From the NCBI GenBank assembly GCA_902780565.1, contig CACZGD010000002.1, forward strand, positions 1 through 46,731: a stretch of DNA of 46,731 nucleotides, written 5' to 3'. Within the stretch, counting starts at the first letter, position 1, and every line of letters begins with the position of its first letter. A program made the translations under genes and the position numbers. The notes under the pieces are model-generated. The model ran no database searches and was not told the DNA's origin. It saw nothing but the letters and a program-made list of their open reading frames with translations. Shown here one piece after another: positions 32,958 to 42,676 of this stretch. The stretch is from Oscillospiraceae bacterium. GTDB taxonomy: Bacteria; Bacillota; Clostridia; Oscillospirales; Acutalibacteraceae.

Positions 32958-33782
32958 TCACGCGTTGTGCGCGGGCGTTGGGAAGCCGAACACGGCGGCT
33001 GCGTTTTCCCACAGGATTTTGCGGGCCGAGGCGTCGTCGAAGCCGAGGGACAAAAAGGTATCGAGCTCCGTTTTGGGGGTCCACATGGGGTAATCGGTGC
33101 CCCAGAGCACGCGGTCCGCGCCGAGGGCTTCGATCAGCGTTTTGACCTTCCACTTGTCGACCCACGCGAAGGTGGAGGAGCAGTCGAACCACAGGTTCGG
33201 AATGCCCTTGAGGCGCGCCACCGCCTCCTCCCAGATGGACCAGCCGCCGAGATGCGCCCCGACGACCCTGAGGGTCGGGAAGCGCTCCAGCACCGGCAGC
33301 AGGCGGTTGGGGTTGGAATAATCGTACCGCTTATCGCCCGTGTGCAGCAGGACCGGGAGCGAATACTCCACGCAGAGGGCGAAGATCTCCATGGCCTTGG
33401 GATCGTCCAGCCGGAAGCGCTGGATATCGGGATGGAGTTTGACGCCGTGCAGCCCGAGGGAGACGATGCGCTCCACCTCGTGGCGCTGGTCCTCGCTGTC
33501 CGGGTGCAGGGTGCCGAGGCCGGTGAAAAAGCCGTCCCCCGCCGCCACGGTCGCCGCGATGAAGCGATTGATGCTGCCCACCTGCCGGGGCGAGGTTGCC
33601 ACGGACTGGATCACGCAGTGATCCACACCGGCAAGGCGGGAGGCCGCAACCAGCGTGCCGACCTTGCCGTCCAGCTCATGCCCGACGTCATAAAACACGC
33701 CGGTGTTATCCGCCGCCTTTTCGGCGATGGCGTCGGGATAGACGTGGCAGTGCGCGTCCGCCACATAGAAACCGTTTTTCAT
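32958..33782 (-). CDS. Amidohydrolase-family (TIM-barrel) protein
   Basis: A 274-residue metal-dependent hydrolase of the amidohydrolase-2 type. ADAHCHVYPD near the N-terminus gives the HxH metal pair (residues 11 and 13). LHGVKLHPDIQRF, VLLHTGDKRYDY, VVGAHLGGW and the final metal/catalytic Asp in LWGTDYPMWTPK follow. Family members hydrolyse amides or lactones or decarboxylate acids, so the substrate is open. It is the last gene of the T-box operon. Its ATG overlaps the stop of the oxidoreductase gamma subunit by one base, which implies translational coupling and a role linked to 2-oxoacid metabolism. Confidence 0.85.
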   Translation of the reverse strand: MKNGFYVADAHCHVYPDAIAEKAADNTGVFYDVGHELDGKVGTLVAASRLAGVDHCVIQSVATSPRQVGSINRFIAATVAAGDGFFTGLGTLHPDSEDQRHEVERIVSLGLHGVKLHPDIQRFRLDDPKAMEIFALCVEYSLPVLLHTGDKRYDYSNPNRLLPVLERFPTLRVVGAHLGGWSIWEEAVARLKGIPNLWFDCSSTFAWVDKWKVKTLIEALGADRVLWGTDYPMWTPKTELDTFLSLGFDDASARKILWENAAAVFGFPTPAHNA

Positions 33783-34314
33783 CAGTCCTGATAGTCATAC
33801 CCGAGGCGCAGCGCCTTCAGGTTCACGTCCAGCATTTCGGGGTGTTTCGCGGACACGACGGAGCGCACCGCGTCCTCGATCCCGTCAAACGACGTGAAGT
33901 CGCATTCCCGCAGGACCTTGCCGACCATGATCATGTTCGCAAGGCCGGGAACGCCGTTCTCCTGCGCAAGGCGGGTCGCCGGAACGTAGAAGGGTGTGAG
34001 GTCGGCGCGTTCGACGGGGCGCCCGATCAGCGTGGAATCCACAAAGACCTTGCCGCCGGGCACGACCGCGGACTCGTATTTGTCGAGGGACGGAAGGTTC
34101 ATCACGATCAGCACGTCCGGGGTGTTGACGATCGGGGAACCGACCGGATCGTCCGACAGCACCACGCTGCAGTTGGCGGTGCCGCCGCGCATTTCAGGAC
34201 CGTAGGACGGCAGCCAGCTCAGATGCCGCCCCTCCAGCAGCCCCTTGTTGGCAAGGAACTTGCCGGCAAACAGAATGCCCTGTCCGCCGAAGCCCGCAAT
34301 CAGGATCTCAGTCG

Positions 34315-34318
<4 letters not shown>
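33782..34318 (-). CDS. 2-oxoacid:ferredoxin oxidoreductase, gamma subunit
   Basis: A 178-residue subunit of the four-part 2-oxoacid:acceptor oxidoreductases (VOR/KOR). It begins MTTEILIAGFGGQGILFAGKFLA, the typical GxGGQG motif, with LPSYGPEMRGGTANCSVVLSDDPVGSP in the middle, as in KorC/VorA-type gamma chains. With the beta, alpha and ferredoxin-like subunits immediately upstream it makes up an oxygen-sensitive CoA-dependent enzyme that splits or forms 2-oxoacids with reduced ferredoxin. Start overlaps the beta-subunit stop by 4 bases. Confidence 0.93.
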
Positions 34319-35069
<751 letters not shown>

Positions 35070-35073
<4 letters not shown>

Positions 35074-36137
35074 GCGTTGTCACCTCCCGCAAGAAGTCGG
35101 ATCTGCTCCAGCACCTCGTCCGGAGACATGATCATACCGCCGGTGCGGCGGCACAGCGCCACTTTGCGGCTGCAGTCGATTGCGAGCTTCACGTCCTCCA
35201 CCATCTGACCCATGGAAAGCTCCACGCTCAAAAAGCCCTTCACGTGCTTTGCGGCGTCGGCAAGGACCTGCTTCGGAAACGGCCAAAGCGTGATGGGACG
35301 GATGAGCCCGACCTTGAGCCCCTCCTTACGCGCCGCCACGACCGCGTTTTTGGATATGCGCGCGGCGATGCCGAAGGCGACGACGCAGTACTCCGCGTCC
35401 TCCATCATGAAGCTCTCGTACCGGACCTCGTTCTTCTCGATCTCGGCGTAGCGGGCGAAGCGCTCGAAGTTCTTCGCCTCCAGCTCCTCCGGGACCAGAT
35501 ACAGGGAATTGACGATGTGATGCTTCCGCGCGCCCTTGGTGCCGGTGACTGCCCAGTCCTTTTCGGTGAAGACCGGCTCCCTGCCTTCGGCAAGCTCCAC
35601 GGGCTCCATCATCTGCCCGATGGTGCCGTCCGCCAGCAGCATGGAGGGGACGAGATATTTGTCCGCAAGGTCGAACGCGAGGCCGGTCAGGTCCGCCATC
35701 TCCTGCACGGAGGAGGGCGCAAGCACGATCAGGTGGTAATCGCCGTGACCGCCGCCCTTGGTGGCCTGAAAATAATCCGACTGGCTGGGCTGGATGCCGC
35801 CGAGCCCGGGTCCGCCGCGCTGGACGTTGACGATAAGGCAGGGCAGATCGCTGCCCGCGATATAGGAGATGCCCTCCTGCTTCAGGGACACGCCCGGCGA
35901 AGAGGAGGAGGTCATGACGCGGCGGCCGGTGGCGGCGACGCCGTAGACCATGTTGATCGCGGCGATTTCGCTTTCCGCCTGCAAAAAGGTGCCGCCGATC
36001 TTCGGCATGCGCTTCGCCATATAGGCGGCAAGCTCGGTCTGGGGCGTGATGGGATAGCCGAAATAGTGCCGGCAGCCCGCGCGGATCGCGGCCTCGGCGA
36101 TGGCTTCATTGCCCTTCATCAGTACTTTTTTACCCAT
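35070..36137 (-). CDS. 2-oxoacid:ferredoxin oxidoreductase, alpha subunit (VorB-like)
   Basis: A 355-residue alpha chain: MKGNEAIAEAAIRAGCRHYFGYPITPQTELAAYMAKRMP, FLQAESEIAAINMVYGVAATGRRVMTSSSSPGVSLKQEGISY and NVQRGGPGLGGIQPSQSDYFQATKGGGHGDYHL match the subunits called VorB (3-methyl-2-oxobutanoate) or KorA (2-oxoglutarate). My impression is closer to VorB. The branched-chain aminotransferase in the same operon supports a branched-chain 2-oxoacid substrate, but 2-oxoglutarate or a broad substrate range cannot be excluded from sequence alone. Confidence 0.92.
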
Positions 36138-36146
36138 TGCGGCACC

Positions 36147-36353
36147 TCACTTTTCCACCGTGATCACCATGTCGGGGCACATCGTGGCGCAGAAGGCGCA
36201 GGCGATGCACGCTGCCTGATCGGTGACGACGGCGGGGTTATGTCCTTTTTTATTGATATGCTCCCTGTCCAGAGCCAAAATGCCCTTGGGACAGGCGGAT
36301 ACGCACAGACCGCAGCCCTTGCAGCGGTCCGTTTCAAACGTGACCTTCGGCAT
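36147..36353 (-). CDS. 2 x [4Fe-4S] ferredoxin-like subunit of the 2-oxoacid oxidoreductase
   Basis: A 68-residue electron-transfer subunit (KorD/VorD type). Two CxxCxxCxxxC sets are seen: Cys 11, 14, 17, 21 and Cys 49, 52, 55, 59, each followed by Pro. It links the TPP site to free ferredoxin. It is the first of the four enzyme genes, 9 bp upstream of the alpha subunit. Confidence 0.93.
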   Translation of the reverse strand: MPKVTFETDRCKGCGLCVSACPKGILALDREHINKKGHNPAVVTDQAACIACAFCATMCPDMVITVEK

Positions 36354-36401
36354 GGTATAAAACTCCTTCCGTTTCGGTCCCGAAGGACGGGACCGTTCCC
36401 T

Positions 36402-37061
36402 TTATTCTGTGAAGGGGATATTCTTTTGCAGCGTCAGCGGGAAGGGCGACGGGACGGCGGGCGCGGGGGCAAGCCCCGCGTCAAACGCGGTGAAAACCAG
36501 CGGCAGCCCGGTAAGCGCGCAAAGCCGCTCGGCTTGCGCCGTGGAGGCTTCCACGGTTTCGGCGGTCGTCTCCCTGCCGAGGTTCGTGTTGTTCACGATC
36601 CCGGTGAAGGGCAGCCCCGCGGCGACTTCGATCTCGCGCAGAACCTCCAGCGCCTCTTCAGCCGACATGGTGAGCGGGCGGCGGAAATTGACCACGTAAA
36701 GCATCTCATAGTCGTTCTCCTCCCGGAGATAGGGGGTAAAGCGCCCCAGCGCCAGCGCGCCGCGGTCGTCCCCGCCGACGTCCAGCACAGCATGGACGTC
36801 GCGCCGCTGCATGAGCCCGTAAAGGGCGCTGGGCAGCGCGGGGAGATCCACGTTCGAGTTCGCGAAGGGCAGGCGGACGACCTCGATCCCTGCCGCCGTC
36901 AGCTCCCGCTCGGCGTCTGCGGAGCGGAAATAGGGGTTCACGATATCCATATCCGCCAGCGCGGTGGGAAGCCCCTTCGCCCTCAATCGCAGCGCGAGGT
37001 TAATCGCGAGGTTCGATTTGCCGCTGCCGTAATGCCCGCAGAACAGCGTGACGCGTTTCAT
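36402..37061 (-). CDS. P-loop ATPase of the CobQ/MinD-like class, function unknown
   Basis: A 219-residue protein with Walker A GHYGSGKS at residues 9-16, ALADMDIVNPYFRSADAE (switch-like, as in MinD/ParA proteins) and VLDVGGDDRGALALGRF as Walker B. It resembles the Clostridia proteins annotated only as ATP-binding or ParA-family. Similar proteins are often encoded near ferredoxin-dependent oxidoreductases, so a role in cofactor or Fe-S assembly for the adjacent enzyme is conceivable but is inference. The start is adjacent to the aminotransferase stop. The downstream gap is 48 bp. Confidence 0.75.
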   Translation of the reverse strand: MKRVTLFCGHYGSGKSNLAINLALRLRAKGLPTALADMDIVNPYFRSADAERELTAAGIEVVRLPFANSNVDLPALPSALYGLMQRRDVHAVLDVGGDDRGALALGRFTPYLREENDYEMLYVVNFRRPLTMSAEEALEVLREIEVAAGLPFTGIVNNTNLGRETTAETVEASTAQAERLCALTGLPLVFTAFDAGLAPAPAVPSPFPLTLQKNIPFTE

Positions 37062-38158
37062 CAGTCGACCACGATATCGAGCGGATAGGTCCAGCCCATG
37101 TAGTCCTCGACCTTGCCGGTCTGCATGCCGTACAGCTCGTTATACAGCTTCTGCGCGATCTCGCCGGCTTCGCCGTCGGCGACGGGATAGTCCTCGCCCT
37201 TGACGTTCAGGCAGCCGATCGCGGAGATGACGGCGGCGGTGCCGGAGGCGAAGATCTCCTTCAGGGAGCCGTCCTTCGCGGCGGCAAGCAGCTCGTCGAT
37301 GGACAGACGGCGCTCGCTGACCTTGACGCCCCACCTCTTGAGCAGGTTGATGACCGAGTCGCGGGTCACGCCGGGCAGGATGGTGCCGGTCTCCAGCGGC
37401 GCGGTGATGACCTCGTCCCCGATGCGGAAGAAGGCGTTGGAGGTGCCGATCTCTTCCACGTACTTATGGTCTCTGGCGTCCAGCCACAGCACGTCCTTGC
37501 AGTTGAACTGCTTTGCGACCTCGGTCGCGCGCATGGCGCCGCCGTAGTTGCCGCCGACCTTCGCAAAGCCCGTGCCGCCCTGCGCCGCGCGGATATACTC
37601 GTCCTGCACGTAGATGCGGGAGGTGCCGAGCTTGCCGGTGTTGGAGGCATAGTACGCGCCGGTGGGGGCGATGATGATGCAGAAGGTATAGTGCTTCGCC
37701 GCCATGGCGGAGAAGGAGACCTCGTTGCCGAAGATGAAGGGACGGATATACATGGAGGTATCGGGCGCCTTGGGCATCCAATCCTTGTCCACGTCGATCA
37801 GCTCCTCCACGGCGGAGATCAGAATGTCCTGCGGCAGCACGGGCATCGCCATACGGTCGGCGGTGCGCGCCATGCGCTTGGCGTTCATATCGGGGCGGAA
37901 AAGCTGCAGCCTGCCGTCCGGGCGGCGATAGGCCTTCATGCCCTCGAACATCATCTGCGCATAGTGCAGCACGCAGGAGGCGGGGTCGATGGACAGGGGC
38001 GCGTAGGGGACGATGCGGCCGTCGTGCCAGCCCTGCCCCTCGTCGTAGTCCATCAGGAACATGTGGTCGGTGAAATACTGCCCGAAGCCGAGGTTGGTTT
38101 CATCCTGCGGATGGGGCTTGGGATTCGTCGTTCTGGTTACGGGATAGGTGTACTTCAT
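37061..38158 (-). CDS. ilvE: Branched-chain amino acid aminotransferase
   Basis: PLP-dependent fold-type IV enzyme that transfers amino groups between glutamate and the 2-oxoacids of valine, leucine and isoleucine. The 365 residues match the longer group of BCATs (MKYTYPVTRTTNPKPHPQDETNLGFGQYFTDHMF, FEGMKAYRRPDGRLQLFRPDMNAKRM). The PLP lysine is Lys200 in GGTGFAKVGGNYGG, and EEIGTSNAFF and VTRDSVINLLKRWG complete the site. AAGGAG lies 9 bases before the ATG. In this operon it converts 2-oxoisovalerate from the ferredoxin enzyme to valine, or runs in reverse. Confidence 0.95.
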   Translation of the reverse strand: MKYTYPVTRTTNPKPHPQDETNLGFGQYFTDHMFLMDYDEGQGWHDGRIVPYAPLSIDPASCVLHYAQMMFEGMKAYRRPDGRLQLFRPDMNAKRMARTADRMAMPVLPQDILISAVEELIDVDKDWMPKAPDTSMYIRPFIFGNEVSFSAMAAKHYTFCIIIAPTGAYYASNTGKLGTSRIYVQDEYIRAAQGGTGFAKVGGNYGGAMRATEVAKQFNCKDVLWLDARDHKYVEEIGTSNAFFRIGDEVITAPLETGTILPGVTRDSVINLLKRWGVKVSERRLSIDELLAAAKDGSLKEIFASGTAAVISAIGCLNVKGEDYPVADGEAGEIAQKLYNELYGMQTGKVEDYMGWTYPLDIVVD

Positions 38159-38221
38159 GCTGTATGACTCCTTCGTATTTATTCTGATATAGTCTCGCGT
38201 GCGTTCGCGCGTAAGATCCGT

Positions 38222-39016
38222 TTACTTCGAGACGTCGTAAAGCGCCGGTCTGCGGTCCCGGAAGACGTTGATGGAGCTGCGGATGCCCGCAACGACCGAA
38301 AGGTCGCAGGTCGCGGACAGGATTTCTTCCCCGTCGCCCGCCTCGGCAAGCGTTTCGCCCCAGGGATCGTGGATGGAGGAATGCCCGCCGTTTTGCGTCT
38401 CCCCCGCTTTGCCGCAGGAATTGCAGCAGACTACGAACATCTGGTTTTCGATCGCCCGCGCTTTGGTGAGCGCCAGCAGGTGGGGAATGCGCTTGTCCGG
38501 CCACTGGGCGACCAGAAACAGCACGTCCATCCCGCCGAGGGCGAGGGTGCGCGTGAGCTCCGGGAAGCGGATATCGTAGCAGATGAGCAGCCCGCATTGC
38601 ACGCCGTCCAGCGTGAAGGCGGTCAGATGATCGCCCTTGCGGAAATAATCGTCCTCCCCCGAGGGGGTGAAAAGATGCGTTTTATCGTAGGACGCGACAA
38701 GGGTCCCGGTCCGGTCAAAGACGCAGGCGGTGTTATAGATCCCGTCCGCGCGGCGGTTCGCCACGCTCCCCGCCACGATATTCACACGGTGCTTCGCGGC
38801 AAGGGCGCCGATTTCTGCCTTCACCGTTTCACAGTCGTTATCCGCGAGGTCCGCAAGCCCCTCACGCGGGAAGAAGCCGGTATTGAAGGTCTCCGGCAAT
38901 AAGATCACGTCCGGCGCCTCGGTCCTGACGGCTTGCTCGATCAGCGCGCGCGCCCGGTCGAAATTCCACGCGGGGTCCGCAAAACGCATATCCATCTGAA
39001 TGCAGGTCGTTTTCAT
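38222..39016 (-). CDS. Carbon-nitrogen hydrolase (nitrilase family, omega-amidase-like)
   Basis: A 264-residue member of the nitrilase superfamily with the Glu-Lys-Cys triad: Glu42 in LLPETFNTGF, Lys112 in ASYDKTHLF and Cys146 in GLLICYDIRFPE. These features and the motif NMFVVC-like IENQMFVVCCNSCG match omega-amidases, which hydrolyse 2-oxoglutaramate or 2-oxosuccinamate formed by glutamine or asparagine transamination. Next to an aminotransferase this would pull transamination forward. The ATG at 39016 is favoured by a GAGG site 7 bases upstream. An adjacent GTG at 39019 is possible. Confidence 0.88.
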   Translation of the reverse strand: MKTTCIQMDMRFADPAWNFDRARALIEQAVRTEAPDVILLPETFNTGFFPREGLADLADNDCETVKAEIGALAAKHRVNIVAGSVANRRADGIYNTACVFDRTGTLVASYDKTHLFTPSGEDDYFRKGDHLTAFTLDGVQCGLLICYDIRFPELTRTLALGGMDVLFLVAQWPDKRIPHLLALTKARAIENQMFVVCCNSCGKAGETQNGGHSSIHDPWGETLAEAGDGEEILSATCDLSVVAGIRSSINVFRDRRPALYDVSK

Positions 39017-39025
39017 CACGTTACC

Positions 39026-41320
39026 TCACAGCTTCGCCCGGATGATCTTGCCGCTGACGGTCTTCGGAAGAGACTCGCGGAACTCCACGATCCGGGGATA
39101 TTTATAGGGCGCGGTGTGGGACTTGACGTAGGTCTGGATCTCTTTTTTGAGGGCGTCCGTCCCTTCCTTGCCCGGCACCAGCACAACGCTGGCCTTGACG
39201 ACCTGCCCTCTGGTCTCGTCCGGGGCGGCGGAAACGCCGCATTCGAGGACGTAGGGCAGCTCCATGATCACGGATTCGATCTCGAACGGCCCGATCCGGT
39301 AGCCGGAGGACTTGATCACGTCGTCCACGCGGCCGACGTACCAGTAATAGCCGTCCTCGTCGCGCCACGCGGTGTCGCCGGTGTGATAGAAGCCGTCGCG
39401 CCACGTTTCGGCGGTCTTTTCTTCGTCGCCGTAATAGCAGACCGCAAGTCCGGGCGGCATGCCCCTTGAAATGTCGATCACGATCTCGCCGACCTCGCCG
39501 ACCGGGACCTCCCTGCCCTCCGGGTCCACAAGCCGCACGTCGTAGATGGGCGCGGGCTTGCCCATGGAGCCGATCTTATGCGGCGCGCCGGTCAGGTTGC
39601 CGATGACCATGGTGGTCTCCGACTGCCCGAAGCCTTCGATGATCTGCAGGCCCGTCGCCTTCTCGAACTGGCGGTAGACCTCGGGGTTCAGGGCCTCGCC
39701 CGCCGTGGTCATGTGCCGCACGGAGGAGAAGTCGTATTTCGAGAGATCCTGCTTGACCATCATGCGCAGCATGGTGGGCGGGGCGCAGAAGGTGGTGATG
39801 TGATATTTCGCGAACATCGGCAGGATCCTGGACGCGTCGAAGCGGTCGAAGTCGTAGACGAAGGTCGCCGCCTCGCACAGCCACTGACCGTAAAGCTTGC
39901 CCCACATGGCCTTTGCCCAGCCGGTGTCCGAGATCGTGAAATGCAGCCCGTCCGGGTCCACCTCGTGCCAGTAATGCGCGGTGTGGAAATGCCCCAGCGG
40001 ATAGCGGTGCGTGTGCGCCGCGATCTTGGGGTAGCCGGAGGTGCCGGAGGTGAAATACATGAGCATGAGATCGTCGCCGCAGGCGGTGTTCTCATCCCGG
40101 TAAAAATGCGCGGAATAGAGGGAGAATTCCTCGTCGAAGCTGCGCCAGCCCTCACGCTGGCCGCCGACTAAGAGCTTGTGCCTGAGCCCGTCGTAATGCG
40201 CCAGCGCCAGATCCACCTGATGCGGGGTATCGTCCATTGCGGTGCAGACCACCGCCGTGACCCCTGCCGCCTGGAAGCGGTACTCGAAGTCGTGCGCCTG
40301 CAGCTGGCTGGTGGCGGGAATGGCGACGGCGCCGAGCTTGTTGAGCCCGAGCATGGCGTACCAGAATTCATAGTGCCGCCGCAGCGCCAGCAGCACGCGG
40401 TCGCCCTTTTTGATGCCGAGACTCTTGAAGTAGTTCGCGCACTGGTTGGAGCCGCGCTTCATGTCGTTGAAGGTGAAGCGGCGCTCGGTCCCGTCGTTGG
40501 AGACGTGCAGCATGGCGAGCTTTTCGGGGGTCTTCGCGGCGATCGCGTCCACCACGTCGAAGCCGAAATTGAAGGTCTCGGTATTCTTGAAGCGGATGGC
40601 GGTGGGCGTGCCGTGCTCGTCCTCCTCCGTTTCGATGAACTGCCGCCAGACGCGGGCGCCGTCGTCCTCGCGGCGCACGGTGCGCTGGGCCGTGGGGATG
40701 AGCTTGCTGGGCGTCAGCTCCGGGATCGGCTCGCCGGTGGGATTGAGCACGATGGCATAGAACCGGCAGTCCTCGCCCCCGACCGCGATCATGCCGTGCG
40801 GAGTGGAGGAATCGTAATAGATGCTGTCCCCGGGGCCGAGGACCTCCTTATGGGAGCCGACCTGCACCATGAGCTTGCCGGAGATCACGATATCGCACTC
40901 CTGCCCGGCGTGGGACGTGAGCTGGATATCCTTGTGCTGCGCCTCCTCCGAGAAGGTGGAATGCACGTACAGGGGCTCGGCGATGCGGTTTAAGAAGGAT
41001 GGCGCAAGGTTATAGTATTCCATACCGTGCGCCTGATCGATCCGCTGCCCTGCCCCGGCGCGGGTGAGCGTATAGGACCTGAGCGTGGGGCTCACGCCCT
41101 CGATGATATCGGTCACGTCCACGCCGAACGCCAGCGCGCAGCGGTAAATAAAAGCAAAGTTCAGGTCGCTTTCGCCGTTTTCACAGCGGAGATACTCCTC
41201 CACCGTCACGCCGGTCTTTTCCGCCATTTCGGCGGGCGTGAAGCGGGTGATCTCGCGCAGCTCGCGGATCCGCAGCGCCATTTCCATGATCTTGAAATCC
41301 AGTCCCGTCAATTTTTCCAA
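39026..41320 (-). CDS. HTH-cupin-acyl-CoA synthetase fusion protein (copy 1)
   Basis: A protein of about 764 residues combining regulator and enzyme. Residues about 12-65 are an XRE-type helix-turn-helix (ALRIRELREITRFTPAEMAEKTGVTVEEYLRCENGES). About 105-200 is a cupin (HAGQECDIVISGKLMVQVG, GPGDSIYYDSSTPHGMIAVGG). About 235 onward is a complete AMP-forming acyl-CoA synthetase with A3 YFTSGTSGYPK, A5 EGFGQSETT, A7 YHTGDTAW, A8 GRVDDVIKSSGYRIGPFEIE and A10 PKTVSGKIIRAKL (catalytic Lys). The start is TTG 41320 (AAAGGA 10 bases upstream) or GTG 41329. First gene of the T-box operon. Its acid is inferred to be a branched short-chain fatty acid from context. Confidence 0.9.
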   Translation of the reverse strand: MEKLTGLDFKIMEMALRIRELREITRFTPAEMAEKTGVTVEEYLRCENGESDLNFAFIYRCALAFGVDVTDIIEGVSPTLRSYTLTRAGAGQRIDQAHGMEYYNLAPSFLNRIAEPLYVHSTFSEEAQHKDIQLTSHAGQECDIVISGKLMVQVGSHKEVLGPGDSIYYDSSTPHGMIAVGGEDCRFYAIVLNPTGEPIPELTPSKLIPTAQRTVRREDDGARVWRQFIETEEDEHGTPTAIRFKNTETFNFGFDVVDAIAAKTPEKLAMLHVSNDGTERRFTFNDMKRGSNQCANYFKSLGIKKGDRVLLALRRHYEFWYAMLGLNKLGAVAIPATSQLQAHDFEYRFQAAGVTAVVCTAMDDTPHQVDLALAHYDGLRHKLLVGGQREGWRSFDEEFSLYSAHFYRDENTACGDDLMLMYFTSGTSGYPKIAAHTHRYPLGHFHTAHYWHEVDPDGLHFTISDTGWAKAMWGKLYGQWLCEAATFVYDFDRFDASRILPMFAKYHITTFCAPPTMLRMMVKQDLSKYDFSSVRHMTTAGEALNPEVYRQFEKATGLQIIEGFGQSETTMVIGNLTGAPHKIGSMGKPAPIYDVRLVDPEGREVPVGEVGEIVIDISRGMPPGLAVCYYGDEEKTAETWRDGFYHTGDTAWRDEDGYYWYVGRVDDVIKSSGYRIGPFEIESVIMELPYVLECGVSAAPDETRGQVVKASVVLVPGKEGTDALKKEIQTYVKSHTAPYKYPRIVEFRESLPKTVSGKIIRAKL

Positions 41321-41344
41321 GGGGGTCACGTCCTTTCGTTACGG

Positions 41345-41610
41345 ACAAAAAAAGCCCGTCTCAAAGATGCCTTTGAGACGAGCGAAAGCCCGCGGTACCA
41401 CTCAAATTGCGGCCGAAACGACCGCCGCTTCGGGAATGCTCCCTGCGCCTTAACGCGGCGAAAACGGAAGGGCTCTACTGCGCGTCAGCGGTTCTTCCCT
41501 TCGGCTCGGAAGCGACGGCAAAACGGGAACGGCGCCGGCTCGCACCAGCCGCCGGCTCTCTGGGCGCGTTCATCGGATTGTCCTCTTCGTTACAGCCTGT
41601 TGATCGATTA
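41345..41610 (-). promoter_or_regulatory. T-box leader (tRNA-sensing), specifier read as GUC (valine)
   Basis: On the minus strand the leader has the stem I distal AGAGAG (41556-41561) and a GGUG-containing terminal loop. The presumed specifier GUC (41514-41516) is followed 6 bases later by GAGC (41504-41507), the usual spacing to the K-turn. The antiterminator T-box motif GAGTGGTACCGCG is at 41391-41403, where UGGU pairs with a tRNA ending ACCA, and a terminator follows. Uncharged tRNA, probably tRNA-Val, would promote read-through into the operon. T-box identity is firm; the valine reading is moderate. Confidence 0.88.
41347..41380 (-). terminator. Regulated terminator of the T-box leader
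   Basis: Ten-base-pair stem CGTCTCAAAG/CTTTGAGACG with 4-base loop, then GGC and seven U residues on the minus strand, ending 18 bases before the first start codon candidate at 41329. Confidence 0.9.
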
Positions 41611-41616
41611 TAGAAA

Positions 41617-41645
41617 AGTATAGCACCGCTTGATGAAAATGTCAA
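41617..41645 (-). promoter_or_regulatory. Promoter of the T-box operon
   Basis: Minus strand TTGACA (41640-41645), perfect 17-bp spacer, TATACT (41617-41622). Transcription would begin near 41610. The 41646-41707 gap holds nothing else I can identify. Confidence 0.8.
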
Positions 41646-41707
41646 TATGGATCAAGATTTTTTATGACAGTTTCGCTCAAAAAAACGCAACTCGCACAGT
41701 TACCGGA

Positions 41708-42676
41708 TCAGGCGGCATCAGAAGCGTGTATCGCATGCAAAACGGATTGCGCCGCGGCACAGTCCGGCGGCATCACCGCGTCCTTTGCAGCAGGGACATA
41801 AATCAGACTGCCGGGGTCACTTTGCATACAGACCGCAAGGATCGGGATATGCAGCGCCGCCGCGTCCTTCGGGAGTGTAAGCAGGATCTCGGATTCCCCG
41901 GCGATATCCGGGGTGAAGCGTTGAATCCGCGCAAGCTCCCCCTTGTGGAGCGTTCTGATTGAACAAGAAAAGGTCGTCGTGAAAGGTCCCTCATAAAAGA
42001 TCGCCATAGGCTCCAGCGTCATCACAAGGACGTCCGGGTCGACAGCCGCCGCATAAACAGAGGCGAACACCTTATGATCCCGGTCGTGTCTGTCGACGTG
42101 CGTCTGCATGAAGGTGTCCTCCAGATAGTCGGCCACAGGGGTGTTTTTCGGCAAAGCAAGCGTCTCGGCAGCCTCGTCGACCGGCAAGCGCAGAGGCATA
42201 GCGCACGCAAACAGATCATCATCTAAAAAGACAGAATCCGCTTTCTCCAGGATCAGGTAGTACTCTTCCGACAGATGGTAATAGTCTTCCGTATACCGGA
42301 AAAGCTGCTCAGCACCCTCAATCTCCAAATCCCCCTTGGACGCGAGGACCCGCAGGGTTTGCGCGTCATATTCACCGCAAATCACCTGTCGAATGTCAAA
42401 GGTAAAGGCATAAGTATATAGGAAGGACTCTGACGATACGCCCGTGCAGACCGCCCGCACGATCAAATCACAGGCTTCGATCTGCTCTTTCGGCGTCATT
42501 GATCGCACTTGCAGATAGAATTCCGGCGCCGCCACGGTTATATCTTCCGCCTGCGCTGTAGGAGCCGACTCTTTATCCGAAGGGCCGGACCGGTCCGCCG
42601 GACGAACGCACCCAAAGGAAAGCACAACACAAAACAGTACACTGAGAAGCACCAAAAACAATGACTTTTTATGCAT
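41708..42676 (-). CDS. Putative lipoprotein of unknown function
   Basis: A 322-residue exported protein. A hydrophobic N-terminus ends in the lipobox LSFGC with the lipidated Cys23, followed by a Ser/Pro/Glu-rich linker to about residue 45. The body is mixed alpha/beta with no motif I recognise (YLQVRSMTPKEQIEACDLIVRAVCTGV, QVICGEYDAQTLRVLASKGD, EEYYLILEKADSVFL). Parts look like the domains of uncharacterised Firmicutes lipoproteins that bind a small molecule, but this is weak. GGAGGG precedes the ATG. It lies 120 bp downstream of the dockerin gene on the same strand and is probably co-transcribed with it. That 120-bp gap shows no hairpin I trust. Confidence 0.75.
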   Translation of the reverse strand: MHKKSLFLVLLSVLFCVVLSFGCVRPADRSGPSDKESAPTAQAEDITVAAPEFYLQVRSMTPKEQIEACDLIVRAVCTGVSSESFLYTYAFTFDIRQVICGEYDAQTLRVLASKGDLEIEGAEQLFRYTEDYYHLSEEYYLILEKADSVFLDDDLFACAMPLRLPVDEAAETLALPKNTPVADYLEDTFMQTHVDRHDRDHKVFASVYAAAVDPDVLVMTLEPMAIFYEGPFTTTFSCSIRTLHKGELARIQRFTPDIAGESEILLTLPKDAAALHIPILAVCMQSDPGSLIYVPAAKDAVMPPDCAAAQSVLHAIHASDAA

